A stretch of DNA of 64,000 bases from Orientallactaga sibirica (taxonomy: Eukaryota; Chordata; Mammalia; Rodentia; Dipodidae). The notes under the pieces are model-generated. The model did no database searches, was not told where the DNA came from, and was given only the letters and a program-made list of their open reading frames with translations. Positions 56,085 to 64,000 of this stretch are shown in pieces. Every line of letters starts with the position of its first letter. Position 1 is the stretch's first letter. Location of the stretch: the NCBI GenBank assembly GCA_036365145.1, contig JAEOAD010000048.1, positions 17,801,001 to 17,865,000 of the forward strand, in the 5' to 3' direction. A program made the translations under genes and the position numbers.

Positions 56085-56912
56085 ATGGTAGATCACTTGG
56101 CAAACACGGAGATTAACAGTCAGAGGATCGCAGCCGTGGAGAGCTGTTTTGGGGCATCGGGGCAGCCGCTGGCGTTGCCAGGCCGTGTGCTGCTGGGCGA
56201 AGGTGTGCTGACCAAGGAGTGCCGCAAGAAGGCCAAACCCCGCATCTTCTTCCTCTTCAACGACATCCTGGTCTACGGCAGCATCGTGCTCAGCAAGCGG
56301 AAGTACCGCAGCCAGCACATCATCCCCCTGGAGGAGGTCACCTTGGAGCTCCTGCCCGAGACCCTGCAGGCCAAGAACCGCTGGATGATCAAGACGGCCA
56401 AGAAGTCCTTCGTGGTGTCCGCGGCCTCGGCCACCGAGCGCCAGGAGTGGATCAGCCACATCGAGGAGTGTGTGCGGAGGCAGCTGCTGGCCACGGGCCG
56501 CCAGCCCACCACGGAGCACGCGGCGCCCTGGATCCCCGACAAGGCCACGGACATCTGCATGCGCTGCACGCACACCCGCTTCTCTGCGCTCACCCGGCGC
56601 CACCACTGCCGCAAGTGTGGCTTTGTGGTGTGCGCCGAGTGCTCCCGGGAGCGCTTCCTGCTGCCCAGGCTCTCGCCCAAACCCCTACGGGTCTGTAGTC
56701 TCTGCTACCGAGAATTGGCCACCCAGAAGCGGAGGGAGGAGGCTGAGGAGCAGGGTGGGGACTCCCCAGGGCGGCTGGCCCACCTGGGGGGAGCTTCCAG
56801 TGGTGACGATGAGGACTCGGATGAGGACAGGGAGGGCTCTGGGGATGGTGACTGGCCCAGTCGAGTGGAGTTCTACGCCTCCGGTGTGTCCTGGTCAGCC
56901 TTCCACAGCTGA
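56085..56912 (+). CDS. PLEKHF1: PLEKHF1 (phafin-1/LAPF), PH and FYVE domain protein
   Basis: A single-exon 275-residue ORF. It is an endosome/lysosome-associated phosphoinositide-binding protein, reported for its family in endosomal traffic, autophagy and lysosome-linked cell death. The PH domain covers about residues 35-131, with an EWISHI helix near its end. The FYVE finger covers about 149-212, with WIPD (149-152), RRHHCRKCG (171-179), RVC (202-204) and eight zinc cysteines at 158, 161, 175, 178, 183, 186, 204 and 207. An acidic low-complexity tail (about 239-256) precedes the conserved end VEFYASGVSWSAFHS. The start MVDHLANTEI matches remembered human protein and has A at -3 and G at +4. 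The frame is open back to 56049, but the acceptor TCCTACAG at 56076 puts those upstream Mets in the intron. Human has 279 residues; this copy lacks about four before GASSGDD. Confidence 0.97.
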   Translation: MVDHLANTEINSQRIAAVESCFGASGQPLALPGRVLLGEGVLTKECRKKAKPRIFFLFNDILVYGSIVLSKRKYRSQHIIPLEEVTLELLPETLQAKNRWMIKTAKKSFVVSAASATERQEWISHIEECVRRQLLATGRQPTTEHAAPWIPDKATDICMRCTHTRFSALTRRHHCRKCGFVVCAECSRERFLLPRLSPKPLRVCSLCYRELATQKRREEAEEQGGDSPGRLAHLGGASSGDDEDSDEDREGSGDGDWPSRVEFYASGVSWSAFHS

Positions 56913-57117
56913 CCACCCCCCGCCCCCCGGCCCTGCAAAGTGTGTCTGCATCCAGCCAGCTCCACTGCCCAGCGCCCCAGGAAGGCAGGACCTGAGTTGC
57001 TCTGCTCAGTGTCCCTGGACCCCAGCCTGTGGTGGTAGGTACGGGGGCAAAGGAGCTGTGCCCCTGGGATTACAGGTGTTCACCAACCATATTGGCATGG
57101 GGTATTTCAATGGATGG

Positions 57118-57123
57118 AATAAA
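57118..57123 (+). terminator. PLEKHF1: PLEKHF1 polyadenylation signal AATAAA
   Basis: The canonical hexamer lies 206 nt after the stop codon and is followed by a GT-rich stretch (GGTGTCTTTCTGG). Confidence 0.7.
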
Positions 57124-57149
57124 GGAAACAAGGTGTCTTTCTGGCTCCC

Positions 57150-59325
57150 CTTGGGCCTTCCAGGTTGAAAACTTCTCCTGGGTAAGTCTATTGTTTTTTC
57201 CCCCATAGATGGTGCCTTTGATATGGGGGAAACTGAGCCACGGGGATGACACAGGATGAGCCTTGCTCACAGCAAAGATGTTGGACCTGAAATTTGACAC
57301 TATGTGGGCAGGGTCTCCCCCTCCAGCTTCTTGAAGGGTGAGCAGTCCCTGGTAGCCAGGCCAGACCTGCTGAATCAGAGCACTCAAGGGCTCCACTGGG
57401 GTTGTCATGTAAACATCAGGGAACAGAGAGCTCATGAGGGTTTTGGTGTCCTGCACACTTCCTGCAAAGCTGGTGTGGTGGCACGCACCTGTAACCCCCA
57501 CCCTGCAGAGGCAGGAGGATTGTGGATACAAAGGCAGCTTGGGCTACATTGTGAGTGAGGCCTTGGCTTGAAAACCATGCAGCAGAGCTTCCGCCCCAGT
57601 GTCTCCTCAGCACCCAGCTATCAGCCACAAGTGGTCCCGGGGAAAGCTGCTTCTAGGTCCCCAGCAGAGTGACCGCCCTTGAGGGCTGTCCATTCCCTGG
57701 GTGCAGCTGCCCTGGGGCCAGTCCTCAGATGCTAACCGCAGAGGTCAAATCAGTATGTCATGTGGTTCCATAGTTCAGAACCAGCTCCCAAGGCCTGCAG
57801 GGGTGAGGGGCGGTGGGGAGAGCTGGAGGGATGGAGTATGAGGCACCGGGGACCAAAGCCTGTGACCTGGCCCCACCAAGGCAGTAAGAAATGGCAAGGG
57901 GAGGGTGAGGATTCCCAGGGATCTGTTTGTTTGCAGGCCTAACCCTCCGTGGCCACCACCAGCCACACAGACTGGTTCCGGCTGCTTCTCCTGCCTGGGC
58001 AGAGGGCATGGGGCCACATAGGTCGTGGGGTGAGGAGCAACTTTCTGAAGCCAGATCTGATTTCCTCTTGGAAATCTAGGCCAAGCAGTCCACTCTCTGT
58101 TGCCCAGGGCTGGTGGCCGAGTGGGTAGGGCTAGCCTTTGTTCTGACCACTTGGCCATAGCCACACATTCCCTAGAACCTCCCTTGCTTGTAAACCCTCG
58201 GGGTTTAAAGGGCAGCGTTTAGACAGGAGAGGGGACTGCCTGAGAATAAGTGTGACCATCTTCTACAGCCACCTGGCAAAGCGGCGAGATGGGCAGGAAG
58301 AGGGCAAGTGGCACTGTGTGGTTGGTGGAGGTGGACAGGTGCTACCTGAGCCCTCAGAGCAGAATTTAGGCTGCTTCTTTCTCCCACAGGCCTGGGACAG
58401 GGCCGCTACTTCCTGAACCTGAGTGAGTGTGGGAGCCCATAAGGACTCAAGGGTTTGGGGTGGCCAGCAACCTCCTTGAGAGGGCTTGCATTCAGAGAAA
58501 TCCACTGAGGCTCGCTGTGTGTCCTGTTGGGTTCTGGGGACACAGCTGTGAGATGGATAGAGTCCTGATGGCTCGCAGCAGAAGGAGACAAGTGTGCACA
58601 CCCGCAGTGGGGCTGAGGCTGGCACTGGGTATGGAGAGGCAGCACTGCTCAGTGGTGAGCGTACCTTGCCTGAAAGGGGCCAGTGAGAGATAGCAATCCC
58701 AGGCATTGTCAAGAGCAAGTGCCAAGCAAGTCCCCTTGAGCGGGGGGGGGAAGGGGGTGTCCTGGAGCTGAGGCCAAAAGGCAGCAGGACAGCTTGGGGA
58801 TACCAGGACCCTGCAGGCTTCTAGGAGACACGAGTCTTGCTTTTGGCTTTGAAGCGCCTATCCTGACTTGTATGTGGATTGACAAGGGAGGAGAGACATG
58901 GTGGGCTGCTATGGGGACCATGTGACTAGAAGCTTGCCCTGGGGTTTCCAAGGGGAATCCATCAAAAGCACCCCTACCTGCTGTTTCTCTCTGTGTTCTC
59001 CCTTCTGTCTCTGACCCGCCCTGTCCTGCTGAGATGTGAAGAGGCACCTGCTTGGCGGGTGACAGTAGGGGAGTACTTGTGAGCCACCATGATTGCTGCC
59101 CATTTACTTGGGACCCCTGGTGAGACTCAGTGACAACCAGTGTCACTTACTGGCAAAGGACTCACCAAGACAGGATGTGTGAAGAAGCAGTAAGCAAGGG
59201 TGAGGTGGGGAGAGGTGGCCTGCCCACTGCTGGAGGTGTAAACTGCTCACTACAGAAAGTCCTCAGCTCAGGCAAACTGACCTGCAAACCACCCAGCTAG
59301 AGGGCCCCTGGGTAGACACCTGGGG
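57150..59325. other. 3' flank of PLEKHF1, largely single copy
   Basis: An old B1-like SINE (+) at 57466-57580 is the only repeat recognised. ORFs of up to 151 codons on both strands show no domain. G-run 58741-58750. Confidence 0.5.
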
Positions 59326-59327
59326 AA

Positions 59328-59812
59328 CCCTGTCAGCATATAGCCGTGATCCTTGCACACCCACGCTCATCACGATGTCGACATGGAACTAATCTTGGTG
59401 TCCACCAGCAGATGAATGGATGAAGAAAATGTGATGTGCGGGCACGTGCACACACACAGTGGAATTGTATTACGCCATAAAGAATGGAATTTGCAGGAGA
59501 TCGCCCTGTCAAGGGAAATAAATCAACCTCAGAAAGAAAGATCATGATTTCTCATGCAGAATGTAGATTTTGTAAAAAAAATTTTTTAATTGATTTATTT
59601 ACAAGCAGAGAAAGAAAATGGGCACACCGGGGTCTCCAGCAACTGCAAACGAACTCCAGATGCATGTGCCACTTTGTGCATCTGGGTTTACATGGGTATT
59701 GGGGAATCGAATCTGGGTCCTTAGGCTTTGCAGAAAGTGCCTTAACCATGAAGCTGTCTCTCAGCCCATTCTCTTTAAAACTTGAATATACAGTCATCAT
59801 ATGACCCAGGAT

Positions 59813-59815
<3 letters not shown>
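59328..59815 (+). mobile_element. L1 3'-end relic split by a T-SINE
   Basis: GGTGTCCACCAGCAGATGAATGG (in part), TGGAATTGTATTACGCCATAAA and GGGAAATAAATCAACC match mammalian L1 ORF2-end/3' sequence. The reverse T-SINE lies at 59570-59766. Confidence 0.6.
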
Positions 59816-59843
<28 letters not shown>

Positions 59844-60146
59844 CTGGTTTTTTAGGTAGGGTCTCGCAGAGGGGAAAGAGGAATGTCTGAGACCAAAGTG
59901 TGCATTTTGAGGGGCACTAGAGCACACACCTCAGCATTACTTGAACCACCTGTGCAGGGGCCAGCCCGATGGAGCGCTCCTGGGTGGGGTGAAGTGGTGC
60001 TATGAGCTCGGGGCCTTGGGGGCAGATGGCAGGCTCCTCTTGGAACAGCAGTCTTCCCACAGGCTCAGGCACCAGGAGGGGCTCTGCAAGGGGCTTGGCC
60101 AGGGCTCCTCGCCTGCACATTTGGCTGTGGTGTCAAATGTATGTTT

Positions 60147-60207
<61 letters not shown>

Positions 60208-60366
60208 TTTTTGTTTTTTTTTTGTTTTTCAAGGCAGGGTCTTGCTCTAGCCCAGGCTGACCTGGAATTCACTCTGTATTCTCAGGGTGGCCTTGAAGTC
60301 ATGGTGATCCTCCTACCTGTGCCTCCTGAGTGCTGGGATTAAAGGCGGGCGCCATCATGCCCAGCT
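59816..60366 (-). mobile_element. T-runs, B1 fragment and B1-type SINE
   Basis: T24 and B1 fragment 59818-59868. (CTTT)n 60147-60179 and T-run lead into a reverse B1-type at 60216-60366. Confidence 0.82.
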
Positions 60367-60950
60367 CAAATGTGTTTTCTTAAAGGAGAGCCACCTACAT
60401 GGGGCTCATGACATTCAGATGTGCTCTGCCAGAGGCAGGCAGAGGTCCCCAGGAATCCTGTCCCTTTGTGGTGATGGGGTTGGAGGCTGGTGCTGATGTT
60501 GGGGTGACGGCTCCTTCCTGGGGCCTGTCTACAGAGGCAGAGCTGGGCCTCGAGGCCTTCCTGAGGCTGGAGGAGGCATGGGCTGAGGGCTTCCTGGAAG
60601 GGCTCCTGTTGTGTTGTGATCACAGGAAGTGGGTCTTCCGCAGACTTTGTCGTGGTCTCTTTGAGAACGAGGACTCCAGATCTTCCTCCCTCCCTCCCCC
60701 CTTCTTCCTGAAACTGTGAAGCTACTAGAAGGGAAAATCGGGGAAACTCTTTAAGACATTGGTATAGGCAATAGTTTCCCAAATCATATGACCCCCCCCA
60801 CAAAGTACAAGAAAGTGAAAATAGACAATTGGAGTTACAGAGAACTAAAAAGCTGTATAGTAAATACTTGGCATAGTGAGCACACAGCCTGCAGAGTGAG
60901 AAAAGACTTCTCTTGAGTACGCATCTGACAGTTCACACCCAGCACATACA
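60367..60950. other. Single-copy DNA
   Basis: No gene recognised. Confidence 0.4.
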
Positions 60951-61570
60951 TGGTGGCTGCGTGTGGTGGCAGATGCTTATAATCCCAGCACTCGGGAGCC
61001 TGAGGCAGGAGGATGGTGAGTTTGAGGCCATCCTGAGCTACATGATAATTCTTTCTCAAACCAAATAACAATAAAAAAAAGGCCTCACAAGTTATTCAAT
61101 TTAGAAATGGGCAAATGGCCTATGGTGGCACATGCCTTTAATCCAAGCACTCAGGAGGCAGAGGTAGGAGACTGCTGTGAGTTTGAAGCCAGCCTGAGAC
61201 TAGAGTGAATTTCAGGTCAGCTTGGCCAAGAGCGAGACCCTACCTCAAAAAAAAAAAAAAAAAGAAAGTGATCTCAATAGACACTTTTCAAAATAATACA
61301 AATAATTGACAAACATGAATAAATGCTTAATGTGATTGTGATTTAATGCTTAACATAAAACTACATTGAGGCCTGCAGAGATGGCTTAGTGGTTAAGGTG
61401 CATGCCTGCAAAGCCAAAAGACCCAGGTTCAATCCCCCAGGACCCACATAAGCCAGATGCACAAGGTGGCGCATGTGTCTGGAGTTCGTTTGCAGCAACT
61501 GAAGGTCCTGGCACACCCATTGTCTATCTGCCTCTCTCTTTTAAATAATAAAATTAAAAATTTTTAAACT
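60951..61570 (+). mobile_element. B1-type, B1-type and T-SINE
   Basis: B1-types at 60951-61078 and 61115-61264. T-SINE 61373-61570 flanked by AAACTACAT. Confidence 0.85.
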
Positions 61571-61584
61571 ACATGGAACTATCA

Positions 61585-61935
61585 TCTCCACTTAGAATGG
61601 CTACTAAAATAAAAGACCAAAAGACTGGACAAAAGAACCATTGTGTGCTGTTGATGGGAGGGCACACTGGACAAGCTATTCTGGAGAACCACATACAAGG
61701 TCCTCTGCTCTGAGTGGAGAGCTGTCACACGAGCCAGCTCTCCCATATCAGGATCACATCTGAAGGAAATGATGCCAGGATGCCAGAGAGGTGCCCACAC
61801 ACCATGGGCATTGCAGCTCTGTTCACAGTGGCTAAGAGGGCTAGCCCCGGTGCCCACCAGTGGTCAGATGGGGCTCAAGGTCTTTTGGTTAGCTGCTTTG
61901 TCCTGTCCTTGGCACCCACATTTGTTGAGTGAATG
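61585..61935 (+). mobile_element. L1 3'-end relic
   Basis: GAATGGCTACTAAAATAAAAG, TGTGTGCTGTTGATGGGAGG and TTCACAGTGGCTAAGAGG follow the L1 ORF2-end layout. Confidence 0.55.
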
Positions 61936-61978
61936 ATATGAGTAGAAAATGAGGCTGAGAGCACTGAGGCAGGGGGAT

Positions 61979-62601
61979 TGCTGCAGAAATTCTCTGGAAA
62001 GATCACTCCAATGCCAGTATGAGTGAAAGTAGAGAAGTCTATTTAGGGCTGGAGAGATGGCTTAGTGATAAAGGCGCCTGCCTCCTGAGCCTAAGAACGC
62101 CGGTTCCAATCTCCAGGTCCCACGTTTAGCCAGATGCAAAGTGACACAAGGGCGCAATGCCACACTTGACCAAAAGGGGGCGCACACATCTACATTTTGT
62201 TCTGAGCAGTTGAGAGGCTGCTGGCACACCCATCTCTATCTGTCTTCCTCTCCCTCTCTCTCTGTCTCTCTCCAAAAAAGAGAGAGAGAGAGAGAGAGAG
62301 AAGTTTATTTAAATGGGGGCAAAGAGCTTGAGATAGTTCTCCAAAGAAGCTCTGGCCCTGAGCTGATATTTTATTTCCATCTTATAATTTTCATCTTCGA
62401 GGGGAGGGAGGTAAGTGAACAGACGACGTGGTAATTTGCATAGCAATCATTCTTGTAGGAAGGCCACCCTAACAACGAACTCCATTTTACTTCGTTTTAC
62501 CCTAAACTGCCTTTCCTTCGTACTGTCCCTCCGGGCCCTTTCTGGGCAGTTCTCTTTGAGATTTTTTTCCATCTGCTGTCAAAGATAAGTTTAGCTCCTC
62601 A
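61979..62601 (-). mobile_element. Solo LTR, family X, copy 2, split by a T-SINE
   Basis: Matches 8596-8953. On the minus strand it has AATAAAC followed by about 60 nt to the CTGCAGCA end, a typical R-U5 layout. Confidence 0.68.
62046..62297 (+). mobile_element. T-SINE (long subtype) inside the solo LTR
   Basis: Target duplications GAGAAGTCTATTTA (62032-62045) and GAGAAGTTTATTTA (62298-62311) differ by one base. CCAAAAGGGGGCGC at 62170-62183. Confidence 0.92.
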
Positions 62602-64000
62602 ACAGTTAGCTTTTACAGCTTCCCAAGCGGAGGTGCACTAGGTCACAGAACCCCCATCCTGGCCTCTCCAGGAGGAGGCGCTGCCTGGGGTACCGGTCCA
62701 CCCTCCTTCCTGACTGAGTGGCCCTCAGACAGACACAAAAGAAGTACCCACCCACCAGGTGGAGCTTTCTGGAGAGATGGGATCTGATGTGCTCATAGGC
62801 CTGGACCCAAGGGCTTCCTTGAAGTGGTCATCCAGATGGACCTCTGAGGATGTCTGCCACCCTGGTCCCTCCTTTGCTCCAGCCAGTCCTTTGTACCCAG
62901 CTACCAAAAAAAAAAAAAGGGCTGCAGGAGGAAGTTGAGCCACCTACTGGGACAGGGATCTGAAGGGGTCAGATAGGATAGAGTGATTTAAAGGCTGGCG
63001 CACTTCACAGCCAGGATCTGAGGTCTTTCAAACCATACATGCAAACCAAGGCAGCCACTTCCCCTGAGCCCGCCTGTGACCGAGGACCCTAGGAAATGAC
63101 CTTGCTGGGCAGAGAAGAAACGGGGCCATATCTGCGTGTGGGACTTCTCACACCTAGAGCCAGCAGGTTCTGGCTGCCCGCAAGTCTGCCCCTTAACCTC
63201 ACTGCTCTCCCCAGCCAGCTTCCCACTTAGGCGGGATCCACACCCTCCCAGAAAGTGCTATGCTCCAGCCTAAGGCAAACTGGGAGCAGTCTGTAGGTGG
63301 GAGGAGGCCCTGAGAGCAAACCCCCGGGAGCCCGGGATAGGAGAGAAAGATTGCCAAGCCCTGCCAATCCAACTCTGGTTTTCTGGGGCAACCCGGTGGC
63401 TCCCACCATGGCTTTGAAGCCTTCCTGGCTTACTCCTGGGCGTTGGCCTCGCTCTCCCACCCTCTGCTTTCCACAGAGTGCCTCAGTTGGCCCCTCACAC
63501 ACGTCATCTGGCCTTAGCCTCTGAACTTCACAGAGCAAGATCTTTCTACTAGTCTGCAGCCTCCATGGCCCACAGCCCGGCGCCCTGCACCGTGGGCCAT
63601 TGAACCTTTGAAGGTGGCATCATGACCTCCCCTAGCTCCCTGGGGCATACTGGGAAGTTGTCACATCTGGGACTTACTCCTTCAGTTTTGCCAACCTGCT
63701 TGCCCTGCCTCCATCAACCCCTCCCCTTCCTTCTGCCCCCTCCCTTGCCCTGGAAGCCGAGTGGCCTCTGTGAACACCAATACTCTGATGGGAATGAAAT
63801 CTGGTGAACTGAGAGCGCCAAGGCGCTTCCTTAGGATGGAGTGGAAGTTTTTCAGATGAGACCACAGAGCTAAACATAGGCCAAGATGTACTGGGGGGAG
63901 TCCCTACCCACAAAGAAGGGGGAGTTCCACGTCCCTCGCAGGCGGCCTCTGTGCACACCTGTCTGCTGCCACTGCCTCCTCCTCCTCCTCCTCCTCCTCC
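62602..64000. other. Single-copy DNA ending in (CCT)n at the window edge
   Basis: A CTCF-like word CCACCAGGTGGAGC lies at 62752-62765. No exon of the expected next gene (C19orf12) is recognisable. (CTC)n begins at about 63974 and runs off the end. Confidence 0.5.

Larger units (their letters stand above)
56077..57145 (+). other. PLEKHF1: PLEKHF1 terminal exon (8-nt 5' UTR, CDS, 3' UTR)
   Basis: The exon begins after CTCCTACAG. Only 8 nt precede the ATG, so the rest of the 5' UTR must come from the upstream exon. An (AC)n tract ends 40 bp before the acceptor. The 3' UTR is about 230 nt. Confidence 0.8.

Noticed and set aside
55572..56606. 344-codon minus-strand ORF over the PLEKHF1 coding exon
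   Set aside because: It is antisense to a clear, fully intact PLEKHF1 CDS, translates the (AC)n tract as a Val-Cys repeat and shows no domain. It follows from the GC-rich codon use of the sense gene.
62602..64000. An exon of C19orf12, the expected next gene
   Set aside because: None of its glycine-rich hydrophobic segment is found in any frame on either strand; the gene probably lies beyond the window.

Overview
The window is mammalian nuclear DNA from a rodent, most likely a jerboa-type rodent (Dipodoidea). Two gene structures can be read in it: POP4 (coding exons from 7598 to 16527) and PLEKHF1 (5' exon near 47.9-48.1 kb, coding exon 56085-56912), both on the plus strand. Their order and orientation match the human 19q12 neighbourhood (VSTM2B, POP4, PLEKHF1, C19orf12, CCNE1). 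The rodent assignment rests on about 80 SINE copies of two kinds: a B1-like 7SL-derived element, and a tRNA-headed element that starts like muroid B2 (GGCTGGAGAGATGGCTTAG) but has a different body. I remember this pair from jerboa sequence; I could not check it.

Layout: 1-7.28 kb is the 5' flank, with single-copy DNA, SINE nests and one MaLR-type LTR. 7.28-7.96 kb is the POP4 CpG-island promoter (NRF1-like and two CRE palindromes). POP4 runs 7.6-16.85 kb in seven coding exons encoding 220 residues. 16.87-47.6 kb is intergenic: single-copy stretches, L2/MIR relics, SINE clusters, LTR fragments at 36-39 kb and LINE 3' ends at 40.9-42.4 kb. 47.64-48.18 kb is the PLEKHF1 CpG island and non-coding first exon. 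A roughly 8 kb intron is rich in repeats. The complete 275-residue ORF lies in the second exon, with a poly(A) signal at 57118. 57.15-64 kb is the 3' flank, with no exon of the next gene recognised.

The two genes are not functionally linked. POP4 is the Rpp29 subunit of RNase P and RNase MRP; PLEKHF1 is an endosomal/lysosomal PH-FYVE protein. They are neighbours by ancestral synteny.

In the feature list, 'T-SINE' means the tRNA-headed SINE (about 190-250 bp with a CT-rich then A-rich tail), 'B1-type' the 7SL-derived SINE (about 145 bp plus A tail), and 'ID-like' a short tRNA-derived element of about 75 bp. Repeat names rest on recognising sequence, not on a library search, and most repeat ends are good to about 5-10 bp.

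The most interesting non-genic observations are: a CTCF-core-like word carried by several T-SINE subtypes, plus single-copy CTCF-like sites at 884 and 33558; two AT-rich, repeat-free, TAAT-dense islands (19.1-19.4 kb and 26.65-26.74 kb) that look like conserved enhancers; a perfect 15-bp hairpin at 26453-26505; and two copies of a minus-strand solo-LTR family, one split by a T-SINE with its target duplication still readable.
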